A DNA stretch of 37,254 bases from CAZSAL01 sp964604825 (lineage in GTDB: Bacteria; Elusimicrobiota; Elusimicrobia; 2-01-FULL-59-12), in contig CAZSAL010000024.1 in NCBI GenBank assembly GCA_964604825.1, forward strand, positions 1-37,254. Reading direction: 5' to 3'. The notes beneath the pieces were generated by a model that was not told the origin of the DNA, did no database searches, and saw nothing but the letters and a program-made list of their open reading frames with translations. The translations under genes and the position numbers were made by a program. Shown here piece by piece: positions 16,739 to 24,000 of this stretch (the stretch's first letter is position 1; each line of letters begins with the position of its first letter).

Positions 16739-17386
16739 TTAGCCGATGCTTGGGAAAAGGAAGGGAATCCTGGGGCTTTCGAAGCGAAGCGTAAAGCCGG
16801 CGTGCGGACCGGAAAGCCCCATATGTTTTGAAGCGAAGAACCGATATCCAAGCTGAAGACCCGCCTTCCGGGAAAACATCCAGTAAATTCCCTGATCCTG
16901 ATCAACCACGGTATCGCCCACAAACAGATTGGCCTCGGTCCGGTGAAAAAAGATAAGCCGTTTTCCCAACGAGTGCTCGCCTACGATCGCGGCTGCGGGT
17001 GCGAGCGCGTTTCCAAGCGTGGCGCCCATAACATCAAGCTCCCATAGGTGGATGCCACGCTTTAACCCAAAAACGCCTCCCCAGTTGGTCATAAAGCTGC
17101 TTGTAACGGTGGACGGCGGGTCTTTAATCGTGAGAGCATTGTTGTTAAAATGCTCAACAGCTGCCATAAACCCCACAAAAGCGTTTACATCTGTATCAAG
17201 ATATCGCGTTCTGATTCGTACGTTCTGGGAACTGGTTTCACCGGAAATGGTTTCGTGAAAATACCCTTCGATATCCAGCATGCGGACGAAATCATACCCG
17301 GGCGGCGGCTCTTTTACGGGCGCTTCCGCCGCGCATGTAAATCCGCTTATTAAACCCGCACACATAAAGAGATAAAGTTTTTTCAC
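16739..17386 (-). CDS. Exported protein of unknown function, probable small outer-membrane barrel
   Basis: A 215-residue protein starting with GTG at 17386 and a signal peptide (about 1-19, KKLYLFMCAGLISGFTCA). The mature part is rich in alternating hydrophobic strands and aromatic residues (GYDFVRMLDIEGYF, WGGVFGLKRGIHLWELDVMGATLG, AGLQLGYRFFASKHMG, AGFTLRF). Short strand-turn repeats of this kind fit an 8- to 10-stranded barrel. I cannot name a family. It lies 35 nt downstream of the Rrf2 gene on the same strand and has no Shine-Dalgarno, so it is probably read through from the regulator. It could instead be part of the exopolysaccharide machinery by position, converging on the synthase gene. 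Confidence 0.7.
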   Translation of the reverse strand: MKKLYLFMCAGLISGFTCAAEAPVKEPPPGYDFVRMLDIEGYFHETISGETSSQNVRIRTRYLDTDVNAFVGFMAAVEHFNNNALTIKDPPSTVTSSFMTNWGGVFGLKRGIHLWELDVMGATLGNALAPAAAIVGEHSLGKRLIFFHRTEANLFVGDTVVDQDQGIYWMFSRKAGLQLGYRFFASKHMGLSGPHAGFTLRFESPRIPFLFPSIG

Positions 17387-17421
17387 GCTGATTTCACGTC
17401 ATATCCCGGAGTCGTTCAATA

Positions 17422-17835
17422 TCATATATAGAACATCCCGGTTGTTGCAGTGTCAGCCTGCCGAGCCAAAATCTCTGTAAGAGGAATTGTCAGGGCTTTG
17501 CGCACATTTTCTTCGATTTCTAGTAATACGTCCTCGATCGCAGTCTCGTGAGATCCCTTCCTGGTAATTTTTACCGGTCCCTCCAGCGCCTCAAGGACAT
17601 TCAACAAAGTCAGTTCGCCGGGATCCTGCGCAAGCGCATAGCCGCCCTTTTTCCCGCGGACAGCCGTGACAATACCGGCTTTTACCAGGCGGTTCATTAG
17701 TTGTTCCAGGTACCCCTGAGGGAGACTTTTTCGCTCGGTCATATCCTTGATTTGCAACAGACCATGACCATAGTGCTTGGCCAACTCCAGGACAGCGGCC
17801 ATCCCATATGTTGATTTTGTTGTGAGCGAAAACAT
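17422..17835 (-). CDS. Rrf2-family transcriptional regulator, cysteine-free (CymR-like)
   Basis: A 137-residue DNA-binding protein. The start at 17835 gives the canonical Rrf2 N-terminus MFSLTTKSTYGMAAVLELA. The winged helix-turn-helix spans about 10-75, with LPQGYLEQLMNRLVKAGIVTAVRGKKGGYALAQDP typical of the family. The three cysteines that bind an Fe-S cluster in IscR and NsrR are absent; there is no cysteine at all. The best-known cluster-free member is CymR of Bacillus, a cysteine-metabolism repressor that works with CysK. Here the gene is divergent from an operon that contains cysK and metY, so control of sulfur assimilation is the natural inference. A TATAAT box lies 7 nt before the ATG, suggesting a leaderless message. 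Confidence 0.88.
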   Translation of the reverse strand: MFSLTTKSTYGMAAVLELAKHYGHGLLQIKDMTERKSLPQGYLEQLMNRLVKAGIVTAVRGKKGGYALAQDPGELTLLNVLEALEGPVKITRKGSHETAIEDVLLEIEENVRKALTIPLTEILARQADTATTGMFYI

Positions 17836-17842
17836 GGTAGTG

Positions 17843-17873
17843 ATTATAAGTTTATCACATTTGAGAAGGACAA
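17843..17873 (-). promoter_or_regulatory. Promoter of the Rrf2 regulator gene
   Basis: On the minus strand TATAAT (17848-17843) is preceded by TTGTCC (17873-17868) with a 19-nt spacer. The ATG begins at 17835, only 7 nt beyond the -10 box. One AAGTTTATC element at 17848-17856 abuts the -10, consistent with autoregulation. Confidence 0.5.
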
Positions 17874-17896
17874 AATATTTGTTGACAAAGTTTATC
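17848..17896 (+). promoter_or_regulatory. Candidate Rrf2 operator: two AAGTTTATC direct repeats 40 bp apart
   Basis: Identical AAGTTTATC sequences occur at 17848-17856 and 17888-17896. The first touches the -10 box of the regulator; the second lies in the spacer of the operon promoter. The 40-bp spacing is close to four helical turns, placing both on one face of the DNA. Confidence 0.45.
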
Positions 17897-17912
17897 GATT
17901 TAGTAATAATAT
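17882..17912 (+). promoter_or_regulatory. Promoter of the cysteine/methionine operon
   Basis: A consensus TTGACA (17882-17887) is followed by TAATAA (17904-17909, 16-nt spacer) or TAATAT (17907-17912, 19-nt spacer). Initiation would fall near 17915-17920, at or just before the ATG of the leader peptide. Confidence 0.6.
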
Positions 17913-17917
17913 CATCC

Positions 17918-18007
17918 ATGATAGGAATCAGATCCGCAAAGCAGTTCTTCATGCCCATGTGTATGTGTTGTTGTGGGGCAGGGACGCTTTGCGCCTATGA
18001 TCGGTGA
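17918..18007 (+). CDS. Cysteine-rich leader peptide of the sulfur operon
   Basis: A 29-codon frame from ATG 17918 to TGA 18005; internal ATGs at 17951 and 17957 would give shorter forms. Its end reads MPMCMCCCGAGTLCAYDR, with Cys codons at 17960, 17966, 17969, 17972 and 17990 interleaved with Met. It lies between the operon promoter and an intrinsic terminator, ahead of O-acetylhomoserine sulfhydrylase and cysteine synthase genes. This is the layout of ribosome-mediated attenuation, with Cys-tRNA scarcity as the likely signal. CGCAAAGC (17935-17942) and GCTTTGCG (17986-17993) can pair and bracket the Cys codons. No Shine-Dalgarno is seen; translation from 17918 could be leaderless. The reading frame is seen directly, its function is inferred. 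Confidence 0.72.
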   Translation: MIGIRSAKQFFMPMCMCCCGAGTLCAYDR

Positions 18008-18041
18008 TTTAATTAGTCCGGCATAGAGAAATTTGCAAACG

Positions 18042-18073
18042 CCCCGCCACTGAAAAGATGGCGGGGTTTTTTT
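18042..18073 (+). terminator. Intrinsic terminator/attenuator in the sulfur operon leader
   Basis: A perfect 8-bp stem CCCCGCCA (18042-18049) / TGGCGGGG (18059-18066) with a 9-nt loop is followed by seven T (18067-18073). It ends 37 nt before the metY start. GTGGGGC in the leader peptide (17973-17979) can pair with GCCCCGC of the left arm (18041-18047). GCTTTGC (17986-17992) can pair with 18035-18042. Both are possible antiterminators. Confidence 0.85.
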
Positions 18074-18110
18074 ATGCCTTTAAAACCAAAAAAGAGAGGA
18101 AAAAGACACC

Positions 18111-19409
18111 ATGAGCAAGATCGACGCAAAACTTAAAGCAGAATCGCTGGCGCTGCACGGGGGGCAGGAACCGGATCCGACAACGGGAGCCGTGGCTGTG
18201 CCCATCTACCAGACCACCTCGTACCAGTTCAAAAATACCGAACACGCCGCGAACCTCTTCGGCCTGCGGGAGTTCGGCAACATCTACACGCGGATAATGA
18301 ATCCTACCAATGACGTCCTGGAGAAGCGCATCGCGGCGCTCGAAGGCGGCGTCGGGGCGCTGGCCACTTCCAGCGGTTCTGCCGCCATCACGCTGGCGAT
18401 TTTAAACATTGCTCAGGCGGGGGATGAAATCGTCTCCGCGGACAACCTCTACGGCGGGACCTACAACCTGTTCCATTACACCCTGCCGAAGTTCGGGGTG
18501 AAGGTAAAGTTCGTTGAGTCCAACAACCTGGAGGCGTTCAGGAAGGCCATCACGCCGAAAACCAAGGCGTTGTATGCGGAAGCGATCGGCAACCCGAAGC
18601 TCGATATAGCAGATATCGAAGGCATTGCAAAGGTGGCCCATCAAAACGGCCTTCCTTTTATATTGGATAACACGGCAGCACCGTATCTCTGGAAGCCATT
18701 CGACTGGGGCGTAGACATCATCGCGTACTCGGCGACCAAGTACATCGGCGGCCATGGGAACTCCATCGGCGGGCTGATCGTGGACTCGGGGAAGTTCGAC
18801 TGGACAAACGGGAAGTTCCCGCTTATAGCCGATGCCGACCCCAGTTACCACGGTCTGAAGTTCGTCGAAGCCTTAAAACCGATCGGGAACATCGCCTACA
18901 TCATCAAAGCGCGCGTGACGCTGCTGCGGGATATCGGACCGTCGCTGTCGCCTTTTAACGCCTTCCTCTTCCTGCAGGGACTGGAAACCCTCCATCTGCG
19001 TTTGCCGCGCCATTCGGAAAACGCACTGGCTGTGGCAAAGTATCTGGAAAATCACCCGAAAGTATCCTGGGTCAATTACCCGGGGCTGCCGAACAGCGCG
19101 GAATACTCCCGGGTTAAAAAATACCTCTCCAAAGGCGCAGGCGGGCTGGTGGGATTCGGGGTCGACGGAGGAGTTGAAGCGGGCAAGAAATTCATCGAAT
19201 CCCTGCAGTTGTTCTCGCACCTTGCCAACATTGGAGACGCGAGATCCCTGGCGATCCATCCAGCCAGCACGACGCATTCGCAGCTTAGTTCCGACGAACT
19301 TCTCGCGACCGGCGTGACGCCGGATTACATCCGCCTGTCCGTGGGAATCGAGAACATCGACGACCTCCTCGCCGACATCGAGCAGGCGCTTCAAAAAACA
19401 GGAAACTAA
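18111..19409 (+). CDS. metY: O-acetylhomoserine sulfhydrylase (aminocarboxypropyltransferase)
   Basis: A 432-residue cytoplasmic PLP enzyme of the Cys/Met metabolism family. It would convert O-acetylhomoserine and sulfide, or a thiol, to homocysteine or methionine. The start has AGAGGAAAA upstream. Visible landmarks are LALHGGQEPDPTTGAVAVPIYQTTSY at the N-terminus, NIYTRIMNPTNDVLEKR (the MetY-type substrate loop), SSGSAAITLA, DNLYGGTYNLF and the PLP lysine K210 in SATKYIGGHG. The length, above 420, and the long insertion KFDWTNGKFPLIADADPSYHGL separate it from cystathionine gamma-synthases near 380 residues. It is the first structural gene after the Cys-rich leader and is 16 nt from cysK. Confidence 0.94.
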   Translation: MSKIDAKLKAESLALHGGQEPDPTTGAVAVPIYQTTSYQFKNTEHAANLFGLREFGNIYTRIMNPTNDVLEKRIAALEGGVGALATSSGSAAITLAILNIAQAGDEIVSADNLYGGTYNLFHYTLPKFGVKVKFVESNNLEAFRKAITPKTKALYAEAIGNPKLDIADIEGIAKVAHQNGLPFILDNTAAPYLWKPFDWGVDIIAYSATKYIGGHGNSIGGLIVDSGKFDWTNGKFPLIADADPSYHGLKFVEALKPIGNIAYIIKARVTLLRDIGPSLSPFNAFLFLQGLETLHLRLPRHSENALAVAKYLENHPKVSWVNYPGLPNSAEYSRVKKYLSKGAGGLVGFGVDGGVEAGKKFIESLQLFSHLANIGDARSLAIHPASTTHSQLSSDELLATGVTPDYIRLSVGIENIDDLLADIEQALQKTGN

Positions 19410-19425
19410 GGAAAGGAGCATTCTC

Positions 19426-20355
19426 ATGAGCCGAATATATGAAGACATCACAAAAACGATCGGGCACACCCCGCTGGTTCGCGTTAACCGGTTGAACAAG
19501 AACGCGGCCGCAACGGTTCTTGCCAAGCTGGAATTTTTTAACCCGCTCTCCAGCGTCAAGGACCGGATCGGCGTATCGCTGATAGAGGCGGCGGAAAAGC
19601 AGGGCCTACTCAAGAATGACACCACCATCATCGAGCCGACCAGCGGCAATACCGGGATCGCGCTCGCGTTCGTGGCGGCGGCCAAGGGATACCGGCTGAT
19701 TCTCGCCATGCCGGACACTATGAGTCTTGAGCGCCGGCAGCTCCTGAAAGCGCTAGGAGCGAAGCTCGTTCTGACAGAGGGCGCCAAAGGAATGAAAGGA
19801 GCGGTGGCGAAGGCGGAGGAACTGGCAAAGGAAACACCAAACAGCTTCGTCCCTCAGCAGTTCAACAACCCGGCCAACCCGGAAATTCACCGTCGGACCA
19901 CGGCAGTAGAAATATGGAACGATACGGACGGCGACGTAGATATCTTTGTCGCCGGCGTGGGCACGGGGGGAACGATCACTGGCGTAGGGGAAGTCCTGAA
20001 ACAGAAAAAGCCCTCCGTACGGATCATCGCTGTCGAACCGGTGGATTCGCCGGTGCTCTCCGGCGGTCAGCCTGGACCGCATAAGATCCAGGGCATAGGC
20101 GCGGGATTTGTTCCCGGTGTCTACAACGCCAAAGTGGTGGACGAAATCATCCGCGTGGCGACGCCTGACGCGGGAGCTACGGCCCGCCGTTTGGCCAAAG
20201 AGGAAGGCATACTTACCGGAATTTCCGGCGGTGCGGCGTTATGGGCATCTCTTCAGGTCGCGAAGCGTCCGGAGTCCGCGGGGAAGACGATTGTGGCTGT
20301 TCTTCCCGATACCGGCGAACGGTATCTGTCGACATGGTTGTATCAGGAAGTGTGA
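19426..20355 (+). CDS. cysK: Cysteine synthase A (O-acetylserine sulfhydrylase)
   Basis: A 309-residue PLP enzyme forming cysteine from O-acetylserine and sulfide. Landmarks: IGHTPLVRVNRL, the PLP lysine K45 in LSSVKDRIG, the substrate loop TSGNTG (72-77), the phosphate-binding GVGTGGTITG and GISGGAALWA near the C-terminus. Its length is typical of CysK, and the C-terminus lacks any CBS domain. AAAGGAG lies upstream of the start. In Bacillus, CysK is the partner that turns CymR into a repressor, and a CymR-like gene lies divergent to this operon. The C-terminus ends LSTWLYQEV. Confidence 0.95.
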   Translation: MSRIYEDITKTIGHTPLVRVNRLNKNAAATVLAKLEFFNPLSSVKDRIGVSLIEAAEKQGLLKNDTTIIEPTSGNTGIALAFVAAAKGYRLILAMPDTMSLERRQLLKALGAKLVLTEGAKGMKGAVAKAEELAKETPNSFVPQQFNNPANPEIHRRTTAVEIWNDTDGDVDIFVAGVGTGGTITGVGEVLKQKKPSVRIIAVEPVDSPVLSGGQPGPHKIQGIGAGFVPGVYNAKVVDEIIRVATPDAGATARRLAKEEGILTGISGGAALWASLQVAKRPESAGKTIVAVLPDTGERYLSTWLYQEV

Positions 20356-20362
20356 AGTAAGG

Positions 20363-20454
20363 ATCCCTTCCCCCTTGAGGGGGGAAGGGTAGGATGGGGG
20401 TGATCCCGTCGGCAAGACCCCCCACCTCAGTCCTCCCCCTCAAGGGGGGAGGAT
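20363..20454 (+). repeat. Paired-hairpin intergenic repeat, CCCCCTTGAGGGGG type
   Basis: Two hairpins, CTTCCCCCTTGAGGGGGGAAG (20368-20388) and TCCTCCCCCTCAAGGGGGGAGGA (20431-20453), face each other as inverted copies around about 40 nt. The element lies between cysK and the DUF3034 gene without any terminator T-run. It probably interrupts but does not end the operon. Confidence 0.7.
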
Positions 20455-20506
20455 GTTTATGAGACGCGCACTAATACTAAAAAAACAAAAATGGAGGATT
20501 ACCCCA

Positions 20507-21367
20507 ATGCAGTCCGTCAGTCAGAAAATAAAAGCAGCAGCAGTAACCTTTGTTCTATCAGCAGCAGCGGTCGGCAGCACGTACGCCGGCCCACCCCTTA
20601 ATAACTTGGAAGGAGTCGGCGGCATCGCCTTCAATCCCCTGGCTTATACGGCAGGTCAGCCGTTAGGCGATAATTCCGAACTCGGGAAGTATGTCAACAA
20701 AGGACAAATCGAAAGTTGGTATGTGAACCTCGGGCAGCCCAATGCCGTGACGCACAACACGGTCGACTGGTCGGCTCTGAGCGCGGCCACAACGGTCTTC
20801 AAACGCCTGGAATTATCCTATGGATATGAGAGCGTCGATCTTAAGGGAGTTACCAACATCCACAAGTCCAACATCGGAGCGAAACTGCTCCTGGTTGAAG
20901 AAAATCAGGCTGGGATGAATTATGTTCCTGCCGTATCAGCCGGCGCCATCTGGAAGGATACTAACTACGCGGGGACGAACCGGGATCATGCCTGGGACTA
21001 TTACCTGGTCGCGACGAAGCTGGTGAAGGAAACGCCGCTGCCGATACTCTTGTCCGTCGGTGGCCTTTCCACCAAAGGGCTGGTGACCGGAGTGCTCGGA
21101 TTCGATTCGCAGCGTGATACGACTTTTTTTGCGAATGCGGACGTCCTGCCGCTTCCGAACCTGGCGCTGGGATATGAATTCAAGCGCGGGGTCTCGTTCA
21201 GCGACTGGCACGACGCGAATTATTACGACTTGCATGCGGCGTGGTTTGCCACCTCCAGTCTGACGCTTGTGGCGGCGTTTGTCGATGCCGGGGACAACAC
21301 CCATCTGCCGAACGTCGGATTCGGTCTCGGGAAAGGGGTCGTATTCAGCACTCAGTACGCTTTCTAG
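20507..21367 (+). CDS. DUF3034 family exported protein, probable outer-membrane barrel
   Basis: A 286-residue protein. The start at 20507 has TGGAGG upstream and begins a signal peptide (about 1-29, ending STYA). The mature N-terminus PPLNNLEGVGGIAFNPLAYTAG is the signature of DUF3034. Strands such as LELSYGYESVDL, NIGAKLLLVEE, YDLHAAWFATSSLTLVAAFVDAG and the ending GVVFSTQYAF fit a beta-barrel with terminal Phe. The family has no established function. It sits between cysK and the cystathionine beta-synthase gene, separated from both by repeats, in an otherwise enzymatic operon. A role in taking up a sulfur compound is possible but only an inference from position. Confidence 0.82.
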   Translation: MQSVSQKIKAAAVTFVLSAAAVGSTYAGPPLNNLEGVGGIAFNPLAYTAGQPLGDNSELGKYVNKGQIESWYVNLGQPNAVTHNTVDWSALSAATTVFKRLELSYGYESVDLKGVTNIHKSNIGAKLLLVEENQAGMNYVPAVSAGAIWKDTNYAGTNRDHAWDYYLVATKLVKETPLPILLSVGGLSTKGLVTGVLGFDSQRDTTFFANADVLPLPNLALGYEFKRGVSFSDWHDANYYDLHAAWFATSSLTLVAAFVDAGDNTHLPNVGFGLGKGVVFSTQYAF

Positions 21368-21370
21368 CCA

Positions 21371-21466
21371 CTCACTCCCTCGCCCCGCTTGCGGGGAGAG
21401 GGTGGGGGTGAGGGGTCCACACCAAAGAACCCCTCATCCGCACCTTCTCCCCAAAGGGGAGAAGGA
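21371..21466 (+). repeat. Paired-hairpin intergenic repeat, CCTTCTCCCC type
   Basis: CCCTCGCCCCGCTTGCGGGGAGAGGG-like hairpin (21377-21402) and a perfect CCTTCTCCCC / GGGGAGAAGG hairpin (21443-21465) flank GGTGGGGGTGAGGGG and CCCCTCATCC blocks. The two halves are inverted copies of each other. The element ends 25 nt before the next start. Confidence 0.75.
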
Positions 21467-21491
21467 CATTTAAGAACAAGGAGACAACCCC

Positions 21492-22868
21492 ATGCCCCAG
21501 TTGGAGAACATTTTGTCCGCGATCGGTTCGACACCACTGATAAAACTGAACAAGATAGCAAAGGATATCCGATCCCCGATTTACGTCAAGGCGGAATTCC
21601 TGAATCCTGGCGGCAGCATCAAAGACCGGATCGGGCGGCGAATGATCTATGCGGCTGAACTGGAGGGCCGGCTCAAGCCGGGCGGCACGATTGTTGAAGC
21701 CACTGCCGGTAATACCGGCGTCGCACTGGCTCTGGTTGCGGCGGTCAAAGGGTACCGCTGCATTTTTGTGTTGCCGGACAAGATGAGCCAGGACAAAATC
21801 AATCTCCTCAAATCATATGGGGCGGAAGTGGTGATCACTCCCAGTTCCGTGCCTCCGGACTCTCCCGAAAGTTACAACGGCGTCGCCGACCGGATCGCCC
21901 GAGAAACTCCCAATGCTTTCCGGCCCAACCAGTTTGAAAATCCCAATAACCCGCTGGAACATTATCTGACTACGGGGCCGGAAATCTGGGAATATTCCTT
22001 CGGCAAAGTCGAGGTATTCGTCGCAGGAATGGGGACAGGGGGAACAATTTCAGGAACAGCCAAATATTTAAAGGAACAGAATCCCAACATCACGGTGGTC
22101 GGCGCCGATCCGCAGGGATCGATCCTGTCCGGAGACCAACCTCATTCTTATAAGGTTGAGGGAATAGGCGAAGACTTCATCCCTAAAACATTTGATCGCA
22201 GGATCGTAGATGAAATGATCCGGGTCAGCGATAAGGAATCCTTTAACGCCGCTCGAAAAGCGGCACGGGAAGAAGGACTCCTTGTCGGCGGTTCTTCCGG
22301 AACTGCACTGGCAGCGGCCCTGAAATATGCCCAGCGTCTGGATCAGCCCCGATATATCGTGGTTCTATGCCCGGATACCGGAAGGAACTATATCAATACG
22401 ATTTATTCCGATTCGTGGATGCAGCAAAATGGTTTCTGGGAAGGAAAAAGATCCCGCACCGTAACCATACGGGAAATCCTTCTACAGAAACGTCGTTTAC
22501 CGCCTTTAATTGCCGTCTCTCCCCGGGAAAAGGTGATCAATGCCATTTCGTTGATTCAAGATAGGAATATTTCGCAGTTGCCGGTGATCGACGGGATCGC
22601 TAATGTAGGCAGCCTCAACGAGGCTTCTCTGATGCAACTTCTGCATGATGGAATCGATTTCAGAAGACAGGATATCGGAACGATCATGGGCAAGCCTTTG
22701 CCCTCGATTGAAGAAACGACGGACGTTTCGGAAGCCTACCGGGTGCTCTTGTCGGGCGCTACGGGCATCGTGGTGAAAAGGGAAAACAAACCGGTCGGAT
22801 TAATCACCCGGGCCGATCTGTTGACGTACTGGATCAATCAGAACGGGGACACCAATTATGAGATTTGA
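21492..22868 (+). CDS. cbs: Cystathionine beta-synthase with tandem CBS domains
   Basis: A 458-residue PLP enzyme that condenses serine, or an activated serine, with homocysteine to give cystathionine. The catalytic core (about 1-315) has IGSTPLIKLN, PLP lysine K44 in GGSIKDRIG, TAGNTG (71-76), GMGTGGTISG and GGSSGTALAAAL. Residues about 325-455 form a tandem CBS pair (PPLIAVSPREKVINAISLI and GKPLPSIEETTDVSEAYRVL... NKPVGLITRADLL), usually an allosteric nucleotide or AdoMet-binding module. The N-terminal heme-binding extension of animal enzymes is absent, as in most bacteria. A Shine-Dalgarno AAGGAG precedes the ATG. The stop overlaps the next gene by 11 nt, consistent with a cystathionine-to-cysteine pair. 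Confidence 0.93.
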   Translation: MPQLENILSAIGSTPLIKLNKIAKDIRSPIYVKAEFLNPGGSIKDRIGRRMIYAAELEGRLKPGGTIVEATAGNTGVALALVAAVKGYRCIFVLPDKMSQDKINLLKSYGAEVVITPSSVPPDSPESYNGVADRIARETPNAFRPNQFENPNNPLEHYLTTGPEIWEYSFGKVEVFVAGMGTGGTISGTAKYLKEQNPNITVVGADPQGSILSGDQPHSYKVEGIGEDFIPKTFDRRIVDEMIRVSDKESFNAARKAAREEGLLVGGSSGTALAAALKYAQRLDQPRYIVVLCPDTGRNYINTIYSDSWMQQNGFWEGKRSRTVTIREILLQKRRLPPLIAVSPREKVINAISLIQDRNISQLPVIDGIANVGSLNEASLMQLLHDGIDFRRQDIGTIMGKPLPSIEETTDVSEAYRVLLSGATGIVVKRENKPVGLITRADLLTYWINQNGDTNYEI

Positions 22869-24000
22869 GACGCGAGCCATCCATACCGGACAGGATCCAG
22901 AGTCCGTCACCGGTGCCGTCAGCGTACCAGTCTTCCAGACATCAACCTATCAGCAGGATGCGATCGACAAACACAGGGGGTATGAATATTCCCGGACCGG
23001 GAACCCCACCCGGCATGCGCTGGAAACCGCGCTGGCATCCCTGGAGGAAGGGAATTACGGTCTGGCCTTCGCTTCGGGTGTGGCGGCCACAACGGCTGTC
23101 CTCAGTCTCCTCGGGCCGGGGGACAATGTCGTTGCGGGGGATGATCTTTACGGTGGAACCTACCGGCTTCTCGAGCGCATCTTTAAAAAGTGGGGGATAA
23201 CGACCTCCTATGCCGACAGCGGTGATCCGGAATCCTTTGACCGGGCGATCCGCAAAAACACGAGGTTGATCTGGGTGGAAACGCCGACGAATCCTCTTCT
23301 GCGGATCGTTGATCTCAGGAACGTCTCGAAAATCGCCCGCAGTCACAAGATCCTGTTGGCGGTGGACAACACCTTTGCCAGCCCTTTCAATCAAAAACCT
23401 CTCTCGTTGGGAGCCGATCTCGTCGTCCACAGCACCACGAAATACATCGCTGGCCACAGCGATATCGTGGGGGGTGCGGTGGTCCTCAATGACGAAGCGA
23501 TTTACAAGGAATTGAAGTTCTATCAAAACGGCGCGGGCGCGGTCCCCGGCCCGTGGGATTCCTGGCTGACATTGCGCGGCCTTAAAACACTGGCGGTTCG
23601 AATGAAAGCCCACGAGGAGAACGCGTTGTTCCTGGCCGAATTCCTGGCCCGGCAGTCCCAGGTCGAGGCGGTCTATTATCCGGGGTTGAAGACGGACAAA
23701 GGCCACGCCATCGCTCGGGAACAAATGAGTGGCTTCGGCGGCATGCTCAGTTTTGAACTCAAGGGGGGATTCCCCGCGGTCGAGCGGTTTGTGTCGGAGT
23801 TGGGATTGTTTATCCTGGCGGAAAGTCTCGGAGGGGTCGAATCGTTAATCTGCTATCCATCGAAAATGACCCACGCATCCATTCCTCACGAAGAGCGGCT
23901 CAAGAGGGGCATCAAGGACAATCTGTTGCGGTTATCGGTCGGTATCGAGAATCAATTCGACCTGCAGGCGGATCTTCAAAAGGCGTTGTCGTCACTTTGA
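22858..24000 (+). CDS. Cystathionine gamma-lyase / gamma-synthase family enzyme
   Basis: A 380-residue PLP enzyme of the Cys/Met metabolism family. Landmarks: RAIHTGQDPESVTGAVSVP, YEYSRTGNPTRHALE (48-56 region), GDDLYGGTYRLLE, ETPTNPLLRIVDL, the PLP lysine K195 in HSTTKYIAGHSD, and SLGGVESLICYP with HASIPHEERLKRGI. Lyase and synthase are hard to separate by sequence. Overlap with the cystathionine beta-synthase gene favours gamma-lyase, which would complete conversion of homocysteine to cysteine (the MccAB arrangement). The stop TGA overlaps the TTG start of the GAPDH gene by 4 nt. Confidence 0.92.
   Translation: MRFETRAIHTGQDPESVTGAVSVPVFQTSTYQQDAIDKHRGYEYSRTGNPTRHALETALASLEEGNYGLAFASGVAATTAVLSLLGPGDNVVAGDDLYGGTYRLLERIFKKWGITTSYADSGDPESFDRAIRKNTRLIWVETPTNPLLRIVDLRNVSKIARSHKILLAVDNTFASPFNQKPLSLGADLVVHSTTKYIAGHSDIVGGAVVLNDEAIYKELKFYQNGAGAVPGPWDSWLTLRGLKTLAVRMKAHEENALFLAEFLARQSQVEAVYYPGLKTDKGHAIAREQMSGFGGMLSFELKGGFPAVERFVSELGLFILAESLGGVESLICYPSKMTHASIPHEERLKRGIKDNLLRLSVGIENQFDLQADLQKALSSL

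Noticed and set aside
17422..17835. IscR or NsrR identity for the Rrf2 regulator
   Set aside because: The three cluster-binding cysteines are missing; the protein has no cysteine.
17918..18110. T-box or SAM riboswitch instead of leader-peptide attenuation
   Set aside because: No T-box AGGGTGG core and no SAM-aptamer conserved blocks are visible, whereas a Cys-rich frame and a terminator are.
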